Source: DATBGS01 sp036557885 (GTDB lineage Bacteria; Chloroflexota; Ktedonobacteria; Ktedonobacterales; DATBGS01). Taken from it: 21,396 nucleotides of DNA. The stretch is from NCBI GenBank assembly GCA_036557885.1, contig DATBGS010000095.1, forward strand, positions 1-21,396. The letters run 5' to 3'. This document shows positions 7,494 through 16,032 of the stretch, in pieces. Position numbers and translations under genes: made by a program. Below the pieces are notes generated by a model that saw only the letters and a list, made by a program, of their open reading frames with translations, did no database searches and was not told the origin of the DNA. Numbering within the stretch: the stretch's first letter is position 1; each line of letters opens with the position of its first letter.

Positions 7494-7526
7494 TGAAACG
7501 TTTCAAGTCTTCAATGAAACGTTTCA
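7494..7526 (+). promoter_or_regulatory. Twin palindromic operators for the LacI-family regulator
   Basis: The 12-bp perfect palindrome TGAAACGTTTCA occurs at 7494-7505 and again at 7515-7526. The centres are 21 bp apart, two helical turns, so two dimers would sit on the same DNA face. A central CG with flanking AT arms is the classic LacI/GalR operator type. The first copy covers the expected transcription start, which predicts steric repression of the operon. Confidence 0.85.
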
Positions 7527-7614
7527 GCGTTTGTTCCAGCAGCATTCACCTCTACAACGCGTGGCAGATTTGCCCTTATGATACTCTCCAATGCAGAGGA
7601 GGAGACTGCGGACA

Positions 7615-9138
7615 ATGGATGTAACTCACGCGCCCACGCACCCGCTCATCGAGCTACGCGACATTACCAAGCACTTTGGCGGTGCCCAGGCCCTGCGTGA
7701 GGTCCATTTGACCCTGTATCCCCATGAGGTTCACGCCCTGGTTGGCGAGAATGGAGCTGGCAAGAGCACTCTGGTGAAAATCCTGGCCGGGGTGCATACC
7801 CCTGATGCTGGCACGATGCTGGTGGATAGCACTCCAGTGGTGTTACATGCCCCCAATCAGGCCCAGCGGCTGGGCATCTCCGTCATCCATCAACATCCGA
7901 CCCTCTTTCCTGATCTGGATGTGGCTGAGAATGTCTTTATGGGCCGTCATCCGCTTGGTCCCCTGGGACAAGTGGATTGGAAGCGCATGTATTCGTCGGT
8001 GGATGCGCTGCTGGCAACGCTGGGTGTGCAGTTTACAGCGCGTACTCCGCTGCGCAGCCTTTCGGTAGCCGATCAGCAACTTGTGGAAATTGCCAAGGCG
8101 CTCAATGTCCGGGCGCGGGTGCTGGTGATGGATGAGCCAACCGCCTCGCTCTCCTCGCGCGAAGTCACCGAGCTATTCAGCATTGTTCGCCGCCTGCGCG
8201 AGCAGAACGTTGCCATCCTATTTGTCAGCCACCGGCTGGAAGAAATTTTTGAACTGGCCGACCGCATCACCATCTTTCGAGACGGCGGGTTTGTCTTCTC
8301 CGCCCCAACAGCCGAACTCACCCCTGACGCGGTGATTCGCTACATGGTGGGCCGCGAGATGGCAACGCTCTTTCCCAAACAGGCGACCACACTAGGGGCA
8401 GCGGTGCTCTCGGTCAAGCATCTGAGCCGCGCCGGGAAGTTTCGGGATATTTCTTTCGAGGTACACCAGGGCGAGATTCTGGGCCTGGCCGGGCTGGTTG
8501 GCGCGGGCCGTACCGAGGTGGCGCAGGCGCTCTTTGGGATTGATCGGCCTGATAATGGCGAGATTCAGCTGGGCGGTGAACCAGTGCAGATTGATTCGCC
8601 CGCCAAAGCCATGCAGTTGGGCCTGGCCTATGTGCCGGAAGATCGGCTCACTCAGGGCTTGATCCTGGAGTTTCCCATTCGGTCAAACATCACCTCGCCC
8701 ATCTGGCAAAAGATCAGCCGTTGGTTCGGGCTGCTCGATTTTGCCCGCGAGCGCAGCATCGCGCAGGATTTTTTCCAGCGTTTGAGCATTCGCGCGCAAG
8801 GCATCAATCAGCGCACCCAATCGCTCTCTGGCGGCAACCAGCAAAAGGTGGTGCTGGCAAAATGGCTGACCACCAAGCCAAAGCTCTTGATGCTGGATGA
8901 GCCAACGCGCGGGGTGGACATTGGCGCCAAGGCGGAGGTACATCGCATTGTCTCAGACCTGGCCGCAGAGGGCCTGGCAATCATTCTGATTTCAAGTGAA
9001 CTGCCTGAAGTGCTGGGCATGGCTGACCGCATTCTGGTCATGCACGAGGGCCGCATCACCGCCGAGTTTGACCGCGCAGCCGCCACCCAGGAAAACGTGA
9101 TGACCGCAGCAACGGGGCAAGTAACCCATGGTAACTGA
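7615..9138 (+). CDS. rhaT: L-rhamnose ABC importer, ATP-binding protein (tandem ABC domains)
   Basis: A 507-aa ATPase with two fused ABC domains, as in RbsA/MglA/RhaT sugar importers; it powers uptake at the cytoplasmic face. Domain 1 has Walker A GENGAGKST (residues 44-52), signature LSVADQQLVEIAKAL, Walker B VLVMDEPTASL and the switch histidine in LFVSHRLEE. Domain 2 has the degenerate P-loop GLVGAGRTE usual in this family, the signature LSGGNQQKVVLAKWL and LLMLDEPTRGVDIGAKAEV. The ATG at 7615 is preferred because GAGGAGGAG at 7596-7604 lies inside the longer frame that begins at 7591 and is spaced as its ribosome binding site. It is the first gene of the operon; its stop overlaps the next start by 11 bp. 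The rhamnose assignment comes from the linked catabolic genes. Confidence 0.92.
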   Translation: MDVTHAPTHPLIELRDITKHFGGAQALREVHLTLYPHEVHALVGENGAGKSTLVKILAGVHTPDAGTMLVDSTPVVLHAPNQAQRLGISVIHQHPTLFPDLDVAENVFMGRHPLGPLGQVDWKRMYSSVDALLATLGVQFTARTPLRSLSVADQQLVEIAKALNVRARVLVMDEPTASLSSREVTELFSIVRRLREQNVAILFVSHRLEEIFELADRITIFRDGGFVFSAPTAELTPDAVIRYMVGREMATLFPKQATTLGAAVLSVKHLSRAGKFRDISFEVHQGEILGLAGLVGAGRTEVAQALFGIDRPDNGEIQLGGEPVQIDSPAKAMQLGLAYVPEDRLTQGLILEFPIRSNITSPIWQKISRWFGLLDFARERSIAQDFFQRLSIRAQGINQRTQSLSGGNQQKVVLAKWLTTKPKLLMLDEPTRGVDIGAKAEVHRIVSDLAAEGLAIILISSELPEVLGMADRILVMHEGRITAEFDRAAATQENVMTAATGQVTHGN

Positions 9139-10165
9139 GACGATGACAACCGAGCAGGAAGGCCAGCGCGCGCCCTCTGCCGTAATTAGGGTGACGCGGC
9201 GCGTGGGGCAGGTGCGCGAACTGGGCCTGCTGGTGGTGCTGCTGCTCATCTTTGTCGGGGTGGCTGTGCCAGAGCCGCGCTTTGTAGCCGTCAATAACCT
9301 GCGCGACATCCTGCTCTCCGTCGCCATCATCGCGATTGTGGTGGTTGGCGAGACGCTGGTGGTGCTCACGCGCAACGTTGATCTTTCGGTCTCGGCCATC
9401 ATCGGGTTGGTGGCCTTCGTTTCTGGCGACCTTTTTAAACAACACCCAGGTATCAGCATCGCAGTAGTCATCGCCATTGGCTGCGCGATTGGGTTGGGGC
9501 TGGGGCTGCTGAATGGGCTGCTGGTCAGCTACGGGGGCGTGCCCGCCATCGTAGTCACGTTGGGCACTCTTTATATCTATCGCGGGCTGGATTACGCCAT
9601 TGCAGGCGGGAAGCAGATCAATGCCTTTGATGTGCCGGACCGTTTCTTAAACCTGGCAAGCGATACAGTTCTAGGCATTCCGCTGTTGATCATCCTGGCG
9701 GCGGTTATCGCCGCCATCTTCGCGCTTTTGCTGCGCTATACCCGCCTTGGACGCCAGGTCTATGCCATCGGCAGCAACCCGGAAGCAGCGCGGCTGGCGG
9801 GGATTCAGCGCAATCGGCTGGTCTTGCTCACCTTTGTCATTTCCGGCCTGCTCAGCGGCTTTGCGGGCATCTTGTGGGCGGCGCGCTTTGCCACTGTGGA
9901 TGCCAACGCGGCCACCGGCCTGGAGTTGCTGGTAGTGGCATCGGTGGTGGTTGGCGGGGTCAGCATTTTGGGCGGCTCAGGCACCATTCTGGGCGCCATG
10001 TTGGGGGCTATCCTGCTTGCCACCATTCAGGACGCGCTCAACATCCTCAATATCTCGCCCTTCTGGTTGCAGGCATTTTATGGAGCCGCCATTTTGCTGG
10101 CCGTGATGCTCGACACGCTGATTATGCGTCGGCTGCAACGCTCGTACCTGACAAGGAGGCTGTGA
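9128..10165 (+). CDS. rhaP: L-rhamnose ABC importer, permease protein 1
   Basis: A 345-aa multi-pass membrane protein of the RbsC/AraH-type sugar permease family. About 24 cytoplasmic residues are followed by many hydrophobic helices. Family blocks are NNLRDILLSVAIIAIVVVGETLVVLTRNVDLSVSAIIGL, PAIVVTLGTLYIYRGLDYAIAGG, and the cytoplasmic coupling loop GRQVYAIGSNPEAARLAGI that docks on the ATPase. ELLVVASVVVGGVSILGGSGTILGAMLGAILL is the other classic stretch. The ATG at 9128 overlaps the end of the ATPase gene by 11 bp, suggesting translational coupling. It pairs with the next gene as a heterodimeric channel. Confidence 0.92.
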   Translation: MVTETMTTEQEGQRAPSAVIRVTRRVGQVRELGLLVVLLLIFVGVAVPEPRFVAVNNLRDILLSVAIIAIVVVGETLVVLTRNVDLSVSAIIGLVAFVSGDLFKQHPGISIAVVIAIGCAIGLGLGLLNGLLVSYGGVPAIVVTLGTLYIYRGLDYAIAGGKQINAFDVPDRFLNLASDTVLGIPLLIILAAVIAAIFALLLRYTRLGRQVYAIGSNPEAARLAGIQRNRLVLLTFVISGLLSGFAGILWAARFATVDANAATGLELLVVASVVVGGVSILGGSGTILGAMLGAILLATIQDALNILNISPFWLQAFYGAAILLAVMLDTLIMRRLQRSYLTRRL

Positions 10166-11175
10166 TGAGACGCGCCATCAGGCTGATCAGTCTCTGGGAG
10201 GCGCTGCTGGTCGCCCTGCTCCTTGGGGCAGTCGTGTTGGGGTCGTCGCTCTCGCCCTACTTCCTCAACAGCAACAATCTTTCTAACGTGTTGAGCGATC
10301 TGAGCGAGAAGTCGCTGATGATTCTCTCAATGCTGCTAATTATCATAGTTGGCGAGATTGATCTCTCGGTGGCCTCCATCCTGGGGCTTTCTAGCGTGGT
10401 GCTGGGCGACCTCTGGATGCACAATGCTCCCCTGGCGGTCTGCATCGCTGCCGCTCTGGCAGTAGGAACTCTGGCTGGCTTTATCAATGGTCTGCTGGTG
10501 ACAGCTTTGGGGCTTCCATCTCTGGTAGTGACGCTGGGCACGCTGGCGCTCTATCGGGGATGCGCCTATATCGTGCTGGGGCAGTTGGCGGTGAGCAATT
10601 TCCCCGACGGGTTCACCACCTTTGGCTTTGGCTCTATTCCTGGCACGCTCATTCCCTGGCCCTTTGTTATCTTTGTGGTTTTGGCAGTGATTGTCATCCT
10701 TGTGCTTCATGGTAGCTGGATTGGGAGGCAGCTTTACACCATCGGCAACAATCAGGTGGCGGCGCGCTTTGCCGGCATTCGCGTCGCGCGCATCAAATTG
10801 ATCTTGTTCACCATCTCTGGGTTTATCTCCGGGCTGGCTGGCGTCATCTTTACCGCGCGGTTTTCAAGCGCCCGTGCGGACAACGCGCTTGGATTCGAGC
10901 TTGACGTAATCACAATCGTGCTGCTTGGTGGCGTCAGCATCTTTGGCGGGCGAGGCACGCTGCCAGGCGTGATTATCGCTCTGTTTGTCGTTGGTATTCT
11001 CAGAAATGCCGTTGCCTTGGCCGATTTCCCCACCGAAACACAGAGCATCATCGTCGGGGGGCTGCTTGTGCTCTCGGTGCTCGGCCCCAATGCCATTGTG
11101 CGCCTCCAGAACTGGCTCACACGCAAGCGCGTCTTTGCAACCCTCATCACCTACGTACAAAGGAGCAGAACATGA
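10165..11175 (+). CDS. rhaQ: L-rhamnose ABC importer, permease protein 2
   Basis: A 336-aa membrane permease, paralogous to the preceding one. It shares SLMILSMLLIIIVGEIDLSVASILGLSSVVLGDL, PSLVVTLGTLALYRGCAYIVLG, the coupling loop GRQLYTIGNNQVAARFAGIRV, and ELDVITIVLLGGVSIFGGRGTLPGVIIAL. The ATG at 10165 overlaps the previous stop by one base (TGATG), with AAGGAGG at 10153-10159 as ribosome binding site. The same frame is open far upstream but those codons are a shadow of the first permease gene. Its stop overlaps the start of the binding protein gene (ATGA). Confidence 0.92.
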   Translation: MRRAIRLISLWEALLVALLLGAVVLGSSLSPYFLNSNNLSNVLSDLSEKSLMILSMLLIIIVGEIDLSVASILGLSSVVLGDLWMHNAPLAVCIAAALAVGTLAGFINGLLVTALGLPSLVVTLGTLALYRGCAYIVLGQLAVSNFPDGFTTFGFGSIPGTLIPWPFVIFVVLAVIVILVLHGSWIGRQLYTIGNNQVAARFAGIRVARIKLILFTISGFISGLAGVIFTARFSSARADNALGFELDVITIVLLGGVSIFGGRGTLPGVIIALFVVGILRNAVALADFPTETQSIIVGGLLVLSVLGPNAIVRLQNWLTRKRVFATLITYVQRSRT

Positions 11176-12182
11176 AAGCAGCATTCCTTCGGACCTGTGG
11201 CCTGGGTGTCCTCCTCTTGTCGGTGCTTCTTCTGTCTGCCTGTGGCAGCGGCGGTGGTGGCACTACTGCCGCAACCCTGAATATCGCCTTCCTGCCCAAA
11301 GCGGTCAATAACCCCTACTTCGATTCCGCTGCCGCTGGTGCCCAAAAAGCGGCAGCAGAACTCAAAGGGCAGTTTAAGCAGGTTGGCCCATCGGATGCCG
11401 TCGCGTCGGAACAGGTGCCCTACATTCAGACGCTGACGACCCAGGGAGTGAGCGCCATTGTCATCTCGGCGGACGATGCCAACGCGGTGGCGCCCGCGCT
11501 CAAACAGGCGATGGCAAAAGGCATCAAGGTTGTTAGCTACGACTCCGATACCGCGCCGGACGCCCGCGCAATCTTTATCAACCAGGCAAGTACAGAAGAT
11601 ATTGGACGCAGTGAAGTGGACGTGCTCGCCAGCCAGATCAACAATACCGGCCAGATTGCGATCCTCTCGGCCACCAGCACCGCCACGAACCAGAATGCCT
11701 GGATCGGGTTCATGCAGGACGAACTCAAGAAGTTCCCAAACATGAGCCTGGTCAAGATTGCCTACGGTAACGATGACGACCAGACCAGCTACAACGAAAC
11801 CCAGGCGTTGGTGCAGGCATACCCTGATCTGAAGGGCATCATCTCGCCAACGACGGTGGGCATCGCGGCGGCGGCGCGCTATCTCAAAACCGCCGGGCTA
11901 TCGGGCAAGATTGCGCTGACGGGGCTGGGCACGCCAAATTCGCTGCGCTCCTATGTCAAGGATGGCACGATCAAAGGCTTTGAGCTGTGGGATGTCGGCC
12001 ACCTGGGCTACCTGGCTTACTATGCCGCTGCGGCGCTGGTGCAGGGCAAGATCACTGGCAAGCAAGGCGAAACCTTCACGGCTGGCACACTTGGCACCTT
12101 TACGATTGGCGCCAACGGCGTCGTACTGCTTGGCCCGCCCACCGTCTTTGATGCCAACAACATTGACCAGTTTAACTTCTGA
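11172..12182 (+). CDS. rhaS: L-rhamnose ABC importer, substrate-binding lipoprotein
   Basis: A 336-aa extracytoplasmic sugar-binding protein of the periplasmic-binding type I fold (RbsB-like). The N-terminus is a lipoprotein signal: charged start, hydrophobic run LGVLLLSVLLL and lipobox LSAC with Cys24 as the lipidated residue, followed by a glycine/serine linker. The mature part starts TLNIAFLPKAVNNPYFDSAAAGAQKAAAEL, the conserved first strand and ligand loop. QTLTTQGVSAIVISADDANAVAPALKQAM, VVSYDSDTAPDARAIFINQAS and IALTGLGTPNSLRSYVKDGTI are further family blocks. AAAGGAGCAG at 11158-11167 precedes the ATG. A membrane-anchored binding protein fits a monoderm cell. A strong hairpin lies 20 nt after the stop. 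Confidence 0.93.
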   Translation: MKAAFLRTCGLGVLLLSVLLLSACGSGGGGTTAATLNIAFLPKAVNNPYFDSAAAGAQKAAAELKGQFKQVGPSDAVASEQVPYIQTLTTQGVSAIVISADDANAVAPALKQAMAKGIKVVSYDSDTAPDARAIFINQASTEDIGRSEVDVLASQINNTGQIAILSATSTATNQNAWIGFMQDELKKFPNMSLVKIAYGNDDDQTSYNETQALVQAYPDLKGIISPTTVGIAAAARYLKTAGLSGKIALTGLGTPNSLRSYVKDGTIKGFELWDVGHLGYLAYYAAAALVQGKITGKQGETFTAGTLGTFTIGANGVVLLGPPTVFDANNIDQFNF

Positions 12183-12201
12183 GATTCGCTCTTCCCTCCT
12201 C

Positions 12202-12231
12202 GTGCAGCGGAGGGACGGTCCTCCGCTGCAC
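12202..12231 (+). promoter_or_regulatory. Intercistronic hairpin after the binding-protein gene
   Basis: A perfect 12-bp stem (12202-12213 with 12220-12231) with a 6-nt loop is followed by CCCTTTAAAT, too weak in T for an efficient intrinsic terminator. In sugar ABC operons such stems commonly protect the 3' end of the highly expressed binding-protein message while letting some transcription through. The next gene follows only 25 nt later, so attenuation rather than full termination is likely. Confidence 0.75.
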
Positions 12232-12256
12232 CCTTTAAATAAAGGGGTTGGCCACC

Positions 12257-12571
12257 ATGCAGCGTATTGCCTTCACCATGCGTATACGCCCTGGGACGCA
12301 AGAGGAGTACCGGCGGCGGCATCAGGCGGTCTGGCCCGAATTGTTGGCTGATTTGAGCGCCGCCGGCTGTCACAATTATTCAATTTATCTGCGGGGTACC
12401 GAACTGCTGGCTTATATGGAGGTGGACGATTTCCCCACATTTCTGCGCAAAATGGCAGAAAGCCAGGCAGATCGTCGCTGGCAGGCGCATATGAGCGATA
12501 TTTTAATTCGCGATCTGGAGGGCGCCACCGGGTTTCCTCCAACGCTTGAAGAGATCTTTCACCTGGACTAG
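12257..12571 (+). CDS. rhaM: L-rhamnose mutarotase
   Basis: A 104-aa protein, the same length as E. coli RhaM. It interconverts the alpha and beta anomers of L-rhamnose so the isomerase receives the right form. Conserved features are M-x-I-R-P-G-T-x-E-E-Y-x-x-R-H22 (the catalytic histidine, same number as in E. coli), VWPEL, AAGCHNYSIYL, QADRRWQAHMSDI and the C-terminal EEIFHLD. The ATG at 12257 has AAAGGGG at 12241-12247 as ribosome binding site; a TTG three codons earlier in frame is less well placed. It lies between the transporter and the isomerase, as in rhizobial rhamnose operons where it is called rhaU. Confidence 0.95.
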   Translation: MQRIAFTMRIRPGTQEEYRRRHQAVWPELLADLSAAGCHNYSIYLRGTELLAYMEVDDFPTFLRKMAESQADRRWQAHMSDILIRDLEGATGFPPTLEEIFHLD

Positions 12572-12660
12572 CACCTGGCTCCGCGAGCAGTTTGAGGCGC
12601 AGCAGTTTGAGGTGTCAAGAAAGAAGACCGCTTTCAGGCTCCAACGGCAGGGAGAGAGAA

Positions 12661-13887
12661 ATGCACACATCCCGTTTTAAGCTGGTGCGCGATGCGTTGC
12701 AGCAGCAGGGCATCGCAGTTGAGACGCTGCTACAAGCCATCCAGGAGTTTACGATTGAGACGCCCTCCTGGGGCTATGGCAACTCAGGCACCCGTTTCAA
12801 GGTCTTTCCCTGGCGCGGCGCGGCGCGGACCCTCTACGAAAAGCTGGCCGATGCGGCTCAGGTGCATCGCTTGACGGGCGTCTGTCCCAGTGTGGCAATC
12901 CATATCCCCTGGGATCAGACCGATGACTGGGTAGCCACCCGCCAGCAGGCAGCAAGCCTGGGTGTGCGCATTGGCGCGGTCAACCCCAACCTCTTTCAAG
13001 AGGATGCCTATCGTTCTGGGAGCCTCTGTCACCCCCATCAGGCGGTGCGGCGGCAGGCCATTCAGCATGTGTTGGACTGCATTGAAATTGCCAAAGCAAC
13101 CGGCTCAGACATCATTAGCCTGTGGCTGGCGGATGGCACCAACTACCCTGGGCAGGATGATTTTCGGCGGCGCCGCCATCGCCTGCTGGAAGCGTTACAG
13201 GAAATTTATGCCGCGCTGCCGCCAGGCATGCGGCTGCTCATCGAATATAAGTTTTTTGAACCAGCCTTCTATCACACCGACCTGCCAGACTGGGGCACCT
13301 CGCTCTTGATGGCGCAAAAGCTGGGACCACAGGCCGAGGTGCTGGTGGATACCGGACATCATCCACAAGGGACCAATATCGCCGCGATTGTGGCACAGTT
13401 GCTGGATGAGGGGCGGCTGGGTGGCTTCCATTTCAATGATCGCAAATATGCTGATGATGACTTGATCGTCGGATCGCTGAACCCCTTTGAACTGTTCACG
13501 ATCTTTTATGAGTTGGTGTCAGCACGGGCCGAAGGCAGTATCTCTGGCGGGCGGGTGGCGTATATGATTGACCAATCCCACAATATTGAACCCAAAATTG
13601 AAGCCATGATTCAATCGGTCATCAATATTCAACTGGCCTATGCCAAGGCGCTGCTGGTGGACCGCCAGGCACTTGCCAGCGCGCAAGAGGCGGGCGATGT
13701 GCTGGCCGCCTACCGGGTACTGCGCGATGCGTTTGAAACGGATGTGCGCCCGCTGCTGGCTGAGGCACGCGCCCGCAGGGGGCTGGACCCTGACCCCATT
13801 GCAGCCTTTCGCCGCAGCGGCTATGCCGAGCGGGTGGCAGAGGAGCGTGCTGTGGCTGCTGTCACCAGCGGCTATCCGGGCGCGTAG
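12661..13887 (+). CDS. rhaI: L-rhamnose isomerase (RhaI type, xylose-isomerase-like TIM barrel)
   Basis: A 408-aa sugar isomerase converting L-rhamnose to L-rhamnulose. It belongs to the RhaI group (Pseudomonas stutzeri/rhizobial type), not to E. coli RhaA. Likely divalent-metal ligands are Glu195 (LLIEYKFFEP), Asp230 (VDTGHH), His257 (GGFHFND) and Asp304 (YMIDQSHNIE). Other family stretches are PSWGYGNSGTRFKVFPWRGAARTLYEKL near the N-terminus, SVAIHIPWD, and IISLWLADGTNYPGQDDFRRR. The ATG at 12661 follows GGGAGAGAGA and matches the usual N-terminus; the frame remains open for 23 codons upstream without a ribosome binding site. The next gene starts 21 bp after the stop. Confidence 0.95.
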   Translation: MHTSRFKLVRDALQQQGIAVETLLQAIQEFTIETPSWGYGNSGTRFKVFPWRGAARTLYEKLADAAQVHRLTGVCPSVAIHIPWDQTDDWVATRQQAASLGVRIGAVNPNLFQEDAYRSGSLCHPHQAVRRQAIQHVLDCIEIAKATGSDIISLWLADGTNYPGQDDFRRRRHRLLEALQEIYAALPPGMRLLIEYKFFEPAFYHTDLPDWGTSLLMAQKLGPQAEVLVDTGHHPQGTNIAAIVAQLLDEGRLGGFHFNDRKYADDDLIVGSLNPFELFTIFYELVSARAEGSISGGRVAYMIDQSHNIEPKIEAMIQSVINIQLAYAKALLVDRQALASAQEAGDVLAAYRVLRDAFETDVRPLLAEARARRGLDPDPIAAFRRSGYAERVAEERAVAAVTSGYPGA

Positions 13888-13908
13888 GGCCAGAAGGAGA
13901 GAGAACGC

Positions 13909-16002
13909 ATGACAGCTTTGGCAGAAGATGGGGCGGTGGCAAATACACTGAAACAACTTGTGGCGCGCTCGCAGAGGCTGGGGGCAGACCGCAGCATCTG
14001 TAACTGGGGCGGTGGCAATACCTCGGCGAAGTCAGTAGGGCAAGATTATCGAGGCCGGGCGGCGCGCGTCCTCTGGGTCAAAGGCTCTGGCTCCGACCTG
14101 GCAACCGTTACCACCGGCTCGTTCACCGGGTTATACCTCGATGATCTGCTGCCGCTGGTTGAACGGGAGCGCATGAGCGACAGCGAGATGGTGGACTACC
14201 TAGCGCACTGCTTCTTTGAGCCGGGCCGTCCGCGCCCCTCCATTGAAACACTACTGCATGCTTTTCTGCCCTTTGAGCATATAGATCATACCCATGCCGA
14301 TGCCACCAACTTCTTTGCCTGCGCGCTGGATGGGCAGCAGCTGGCGCGGGAGTGCTTCGGCGATGCGCTGGTCTGGATACCTTATCGTCGTCCCGGATTT
14401 GGCCTGGCGCGCGAAGTAGCGCTGGCGATGCGCGCGCACCAAGAAGCCAGGTTGGTCATTCTGGAAAAGCATGGACTGATTACCTGGGGCGCAAGCGATG
14501 CCGAATGCTACGCCAGCACGCTTGAAACGATTGGGCAGGCGCAAGTCTTTGTGCAACGCCGCGTGGGCGGAGCCGCCTTTGGCGCTGCGCGCGTACCGCC
14601 GCTGCCAGAGGACGAACGGCACACGATTGCGGCAGCCGTTTTGCCCAGTTTGCGCGGCCTGGTTTCTGCGGAAAAGCGGGCGGTGCTGCGCTTTGAGGAT
14701 GCGCCCGATGTCCTGGAGTTTGCCAGCAGCCAGGATGCGCCGCGCCTGGTGCAGATTGGTGCGGCCTGTCCCGATCACCTGATGCATACCAAACCCTGGC
14801 CGCTGCTTGTGAATTGGACGCCTGATCAGGGTCAGGAGGCGCTGATCAGCGCCTTACAGAGCGGCGTGACCGCCTATCAAGCGCGCTACCAACACTATCT
14901 CGACGAGAACGCCGGACAAAATCTCGACCCGGATGCCCAGGCCCCGGTCTATCGCTCCAGCAGCGCTGCCGTTGATCTGTCGCCGCGCGTGGTGCTGATT
15001 CCGGGCGTGGGGATGGTGACAACGGGCAAAGACGCGGGGGCGGCAGATGTCAGCGCGCAGCTATACCACCGGGCAGTCGCCGTGATGCAGGGAGCCGCAG
15101 CCTGCGGCGGCTTTATCTCCCTGACGGATGCCGAGAGCTATGCCGTCGAATACTGGCCGCTGGAGCAGTATAAGCTGACGCTGGCCCCGCCAGAGCGCGA
15201 GTTTGCGCGCCAGGTGGCGCTGGTGACGGGCGCGGCGGGCGGTATTGGCTCAGCCATCTGCGCGCGGCTCGCGCGCGACGGGGCGCAGATTGTAGCCGCC
15301 GATATTGACCTGGACGGCGCGGAAAAGCTCGCGCAAGACCTGTGTCGCCAGTTTGGCGCAGGGCGGGCCGTGGCCGTCAAAATGGACGTGACCAGCGAAG
15401 AAAGTGTGCGGGCTGCCTTTGAGCAGGGGGCGCTGGCATTTGGCGGACTGGACACCGTCGTCAATAACGCGGGGCTGGCCTCCAGCGCGCCCGTCACCCA
15501 GACGACGCTGGCCGAGTGGAACAAGAACCTGAATGTGCTGGCGACGGGCTATTTCCTGGTCTCGCGCGAGGCATTTCGGCTCTTGGAGCAGCAGGGGCGC
15601 GGCGGAAACCTGGTGTTTGTCGTCAGCAAAAATGGTCTGGTGGCCGGCAAAAATGCAGCGGCCTATTCCACTGCCAAAGCCGCCGAGGTCCATCTGGCGC
15701 GCTGTTTGGCTGAAGAAGGCGGCTCGCTGGGCATTCGCGTGAATGTGGTCAACCCCGACGCGGTACTGGCTGGCTCGCGCATCTGGAGCAGCACCTGGCG
15801 GGCTGAACGTGCGGCGACCTATGGCATTGCGCCGGAGCAGCTTGAGGAACATTATCGCAAACGCACCACGCTGGGAGTGAATATCTTGCCCGAAGACATT
15901 GCCGAGGCAGTCGCGTTCTTTGCCTCGCCCACGCGCTCCAGCAAAAGCACCGGCAACATCTTGAACGTTGATGGCGGCGTGCCTGCTGCCTATCCACGCT
16001 GA
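13909..16002 (+). CDS. rhaD: Bifunctional rhamnulose-1-phosphate aldolase / L-lactaldehyde dehydrogenase
   Basis: A 697-aa two-domain fusion. Residues 1 to about 400 are a class II aldolase that cleaves L-rhamnulose-1-phosphate to dihydroxyacetone phosphate and L-lactaldehyde; the metal site is His127 and His129 (IDHTHAD) plus His188 (EKHGLITWG). Residues from about 430 are a short-chain dehydrogenase. It has TGAAGGIG (440-447) for the dinucleotide, NNAG, Ser573, and the catalytic Tyr586-x3-Lys590 (YSTAK). It oxidises L-lactaldehyde to L-lactate in the related RhaD/RhaEW fusions. Fusing the two steps keeps the reactive aldehyde from escaping. The ATG at 13909 follows AAGGAGAGAG (13893-13902). 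Length and domain order are normal for the family. Confidence 0.95.
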   Translation: MTALAEDGAVANTLKQLVARSQRLGADRSICNWGGGNTSAKSVGQDYRGRAARVLWVKGSGSDLATVTTGSFTGLYLDDLLPLVERERMSDSEMVDYLAHCFFEPGRPRPSIETLLHAFLPFEHIDHTHADATNFFACALDGQQLARECFGDALVWIPYRRPGFGLAREVALAMRAHQEARLVILEKHGLITWGASDAECYASTLETIGQAQVFVQRRVGGAAFGAARVPPLPEDERHTIAAAVLPSLRGLVSAEKRAVLRFEDAPDVLEFASSQDAPRLVQIGAACPDHLMHTKPWPLLVNWTPDQGQEALISALQSGVTAYQARYQHYLDENAGQNLDPDAQAPVYRSSSAAVDLSPRVVLIPGVGMVTTGKDAGAADVSAQLYHRAVAVMQGAAACGGFISLTDAESYAVEYWPLEQYKLTLAPPEREFARQVALVTGAAGGIGSAICARLARDGAQIVAADIDLDGAEKLAQDLCRQFGAGRAVAVKMDVTSEESVRAAFEQGALAFGGLDTVVNNAGLASSAPVTQTTLAEWNKNLNVLATGYFLVSREAFRLLEQQGRGGNLVFVVSKNGLVAGKNAAAYSTAKAAEVHLARCLAEEGGSLGIRVNVVNPDAVLAGSRIWSSTWRAERAATYGIAPEQLEEHYRKRTTLGVNILPEDIAEAVAFFASPTRSSKSTGNILNVDGGVPAAYPR

Positions 16003-16032
16003 TTGCCTCTCCACGTACCAAGGGGGTTGCAC

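Noticed and set aside
9874..10164. Upstream extension of the second permease frame
   Set aside because: It lies wholly inside the first permease gene in another frame; the coupled ATG at 10165 with AAGGAGG is the real start.
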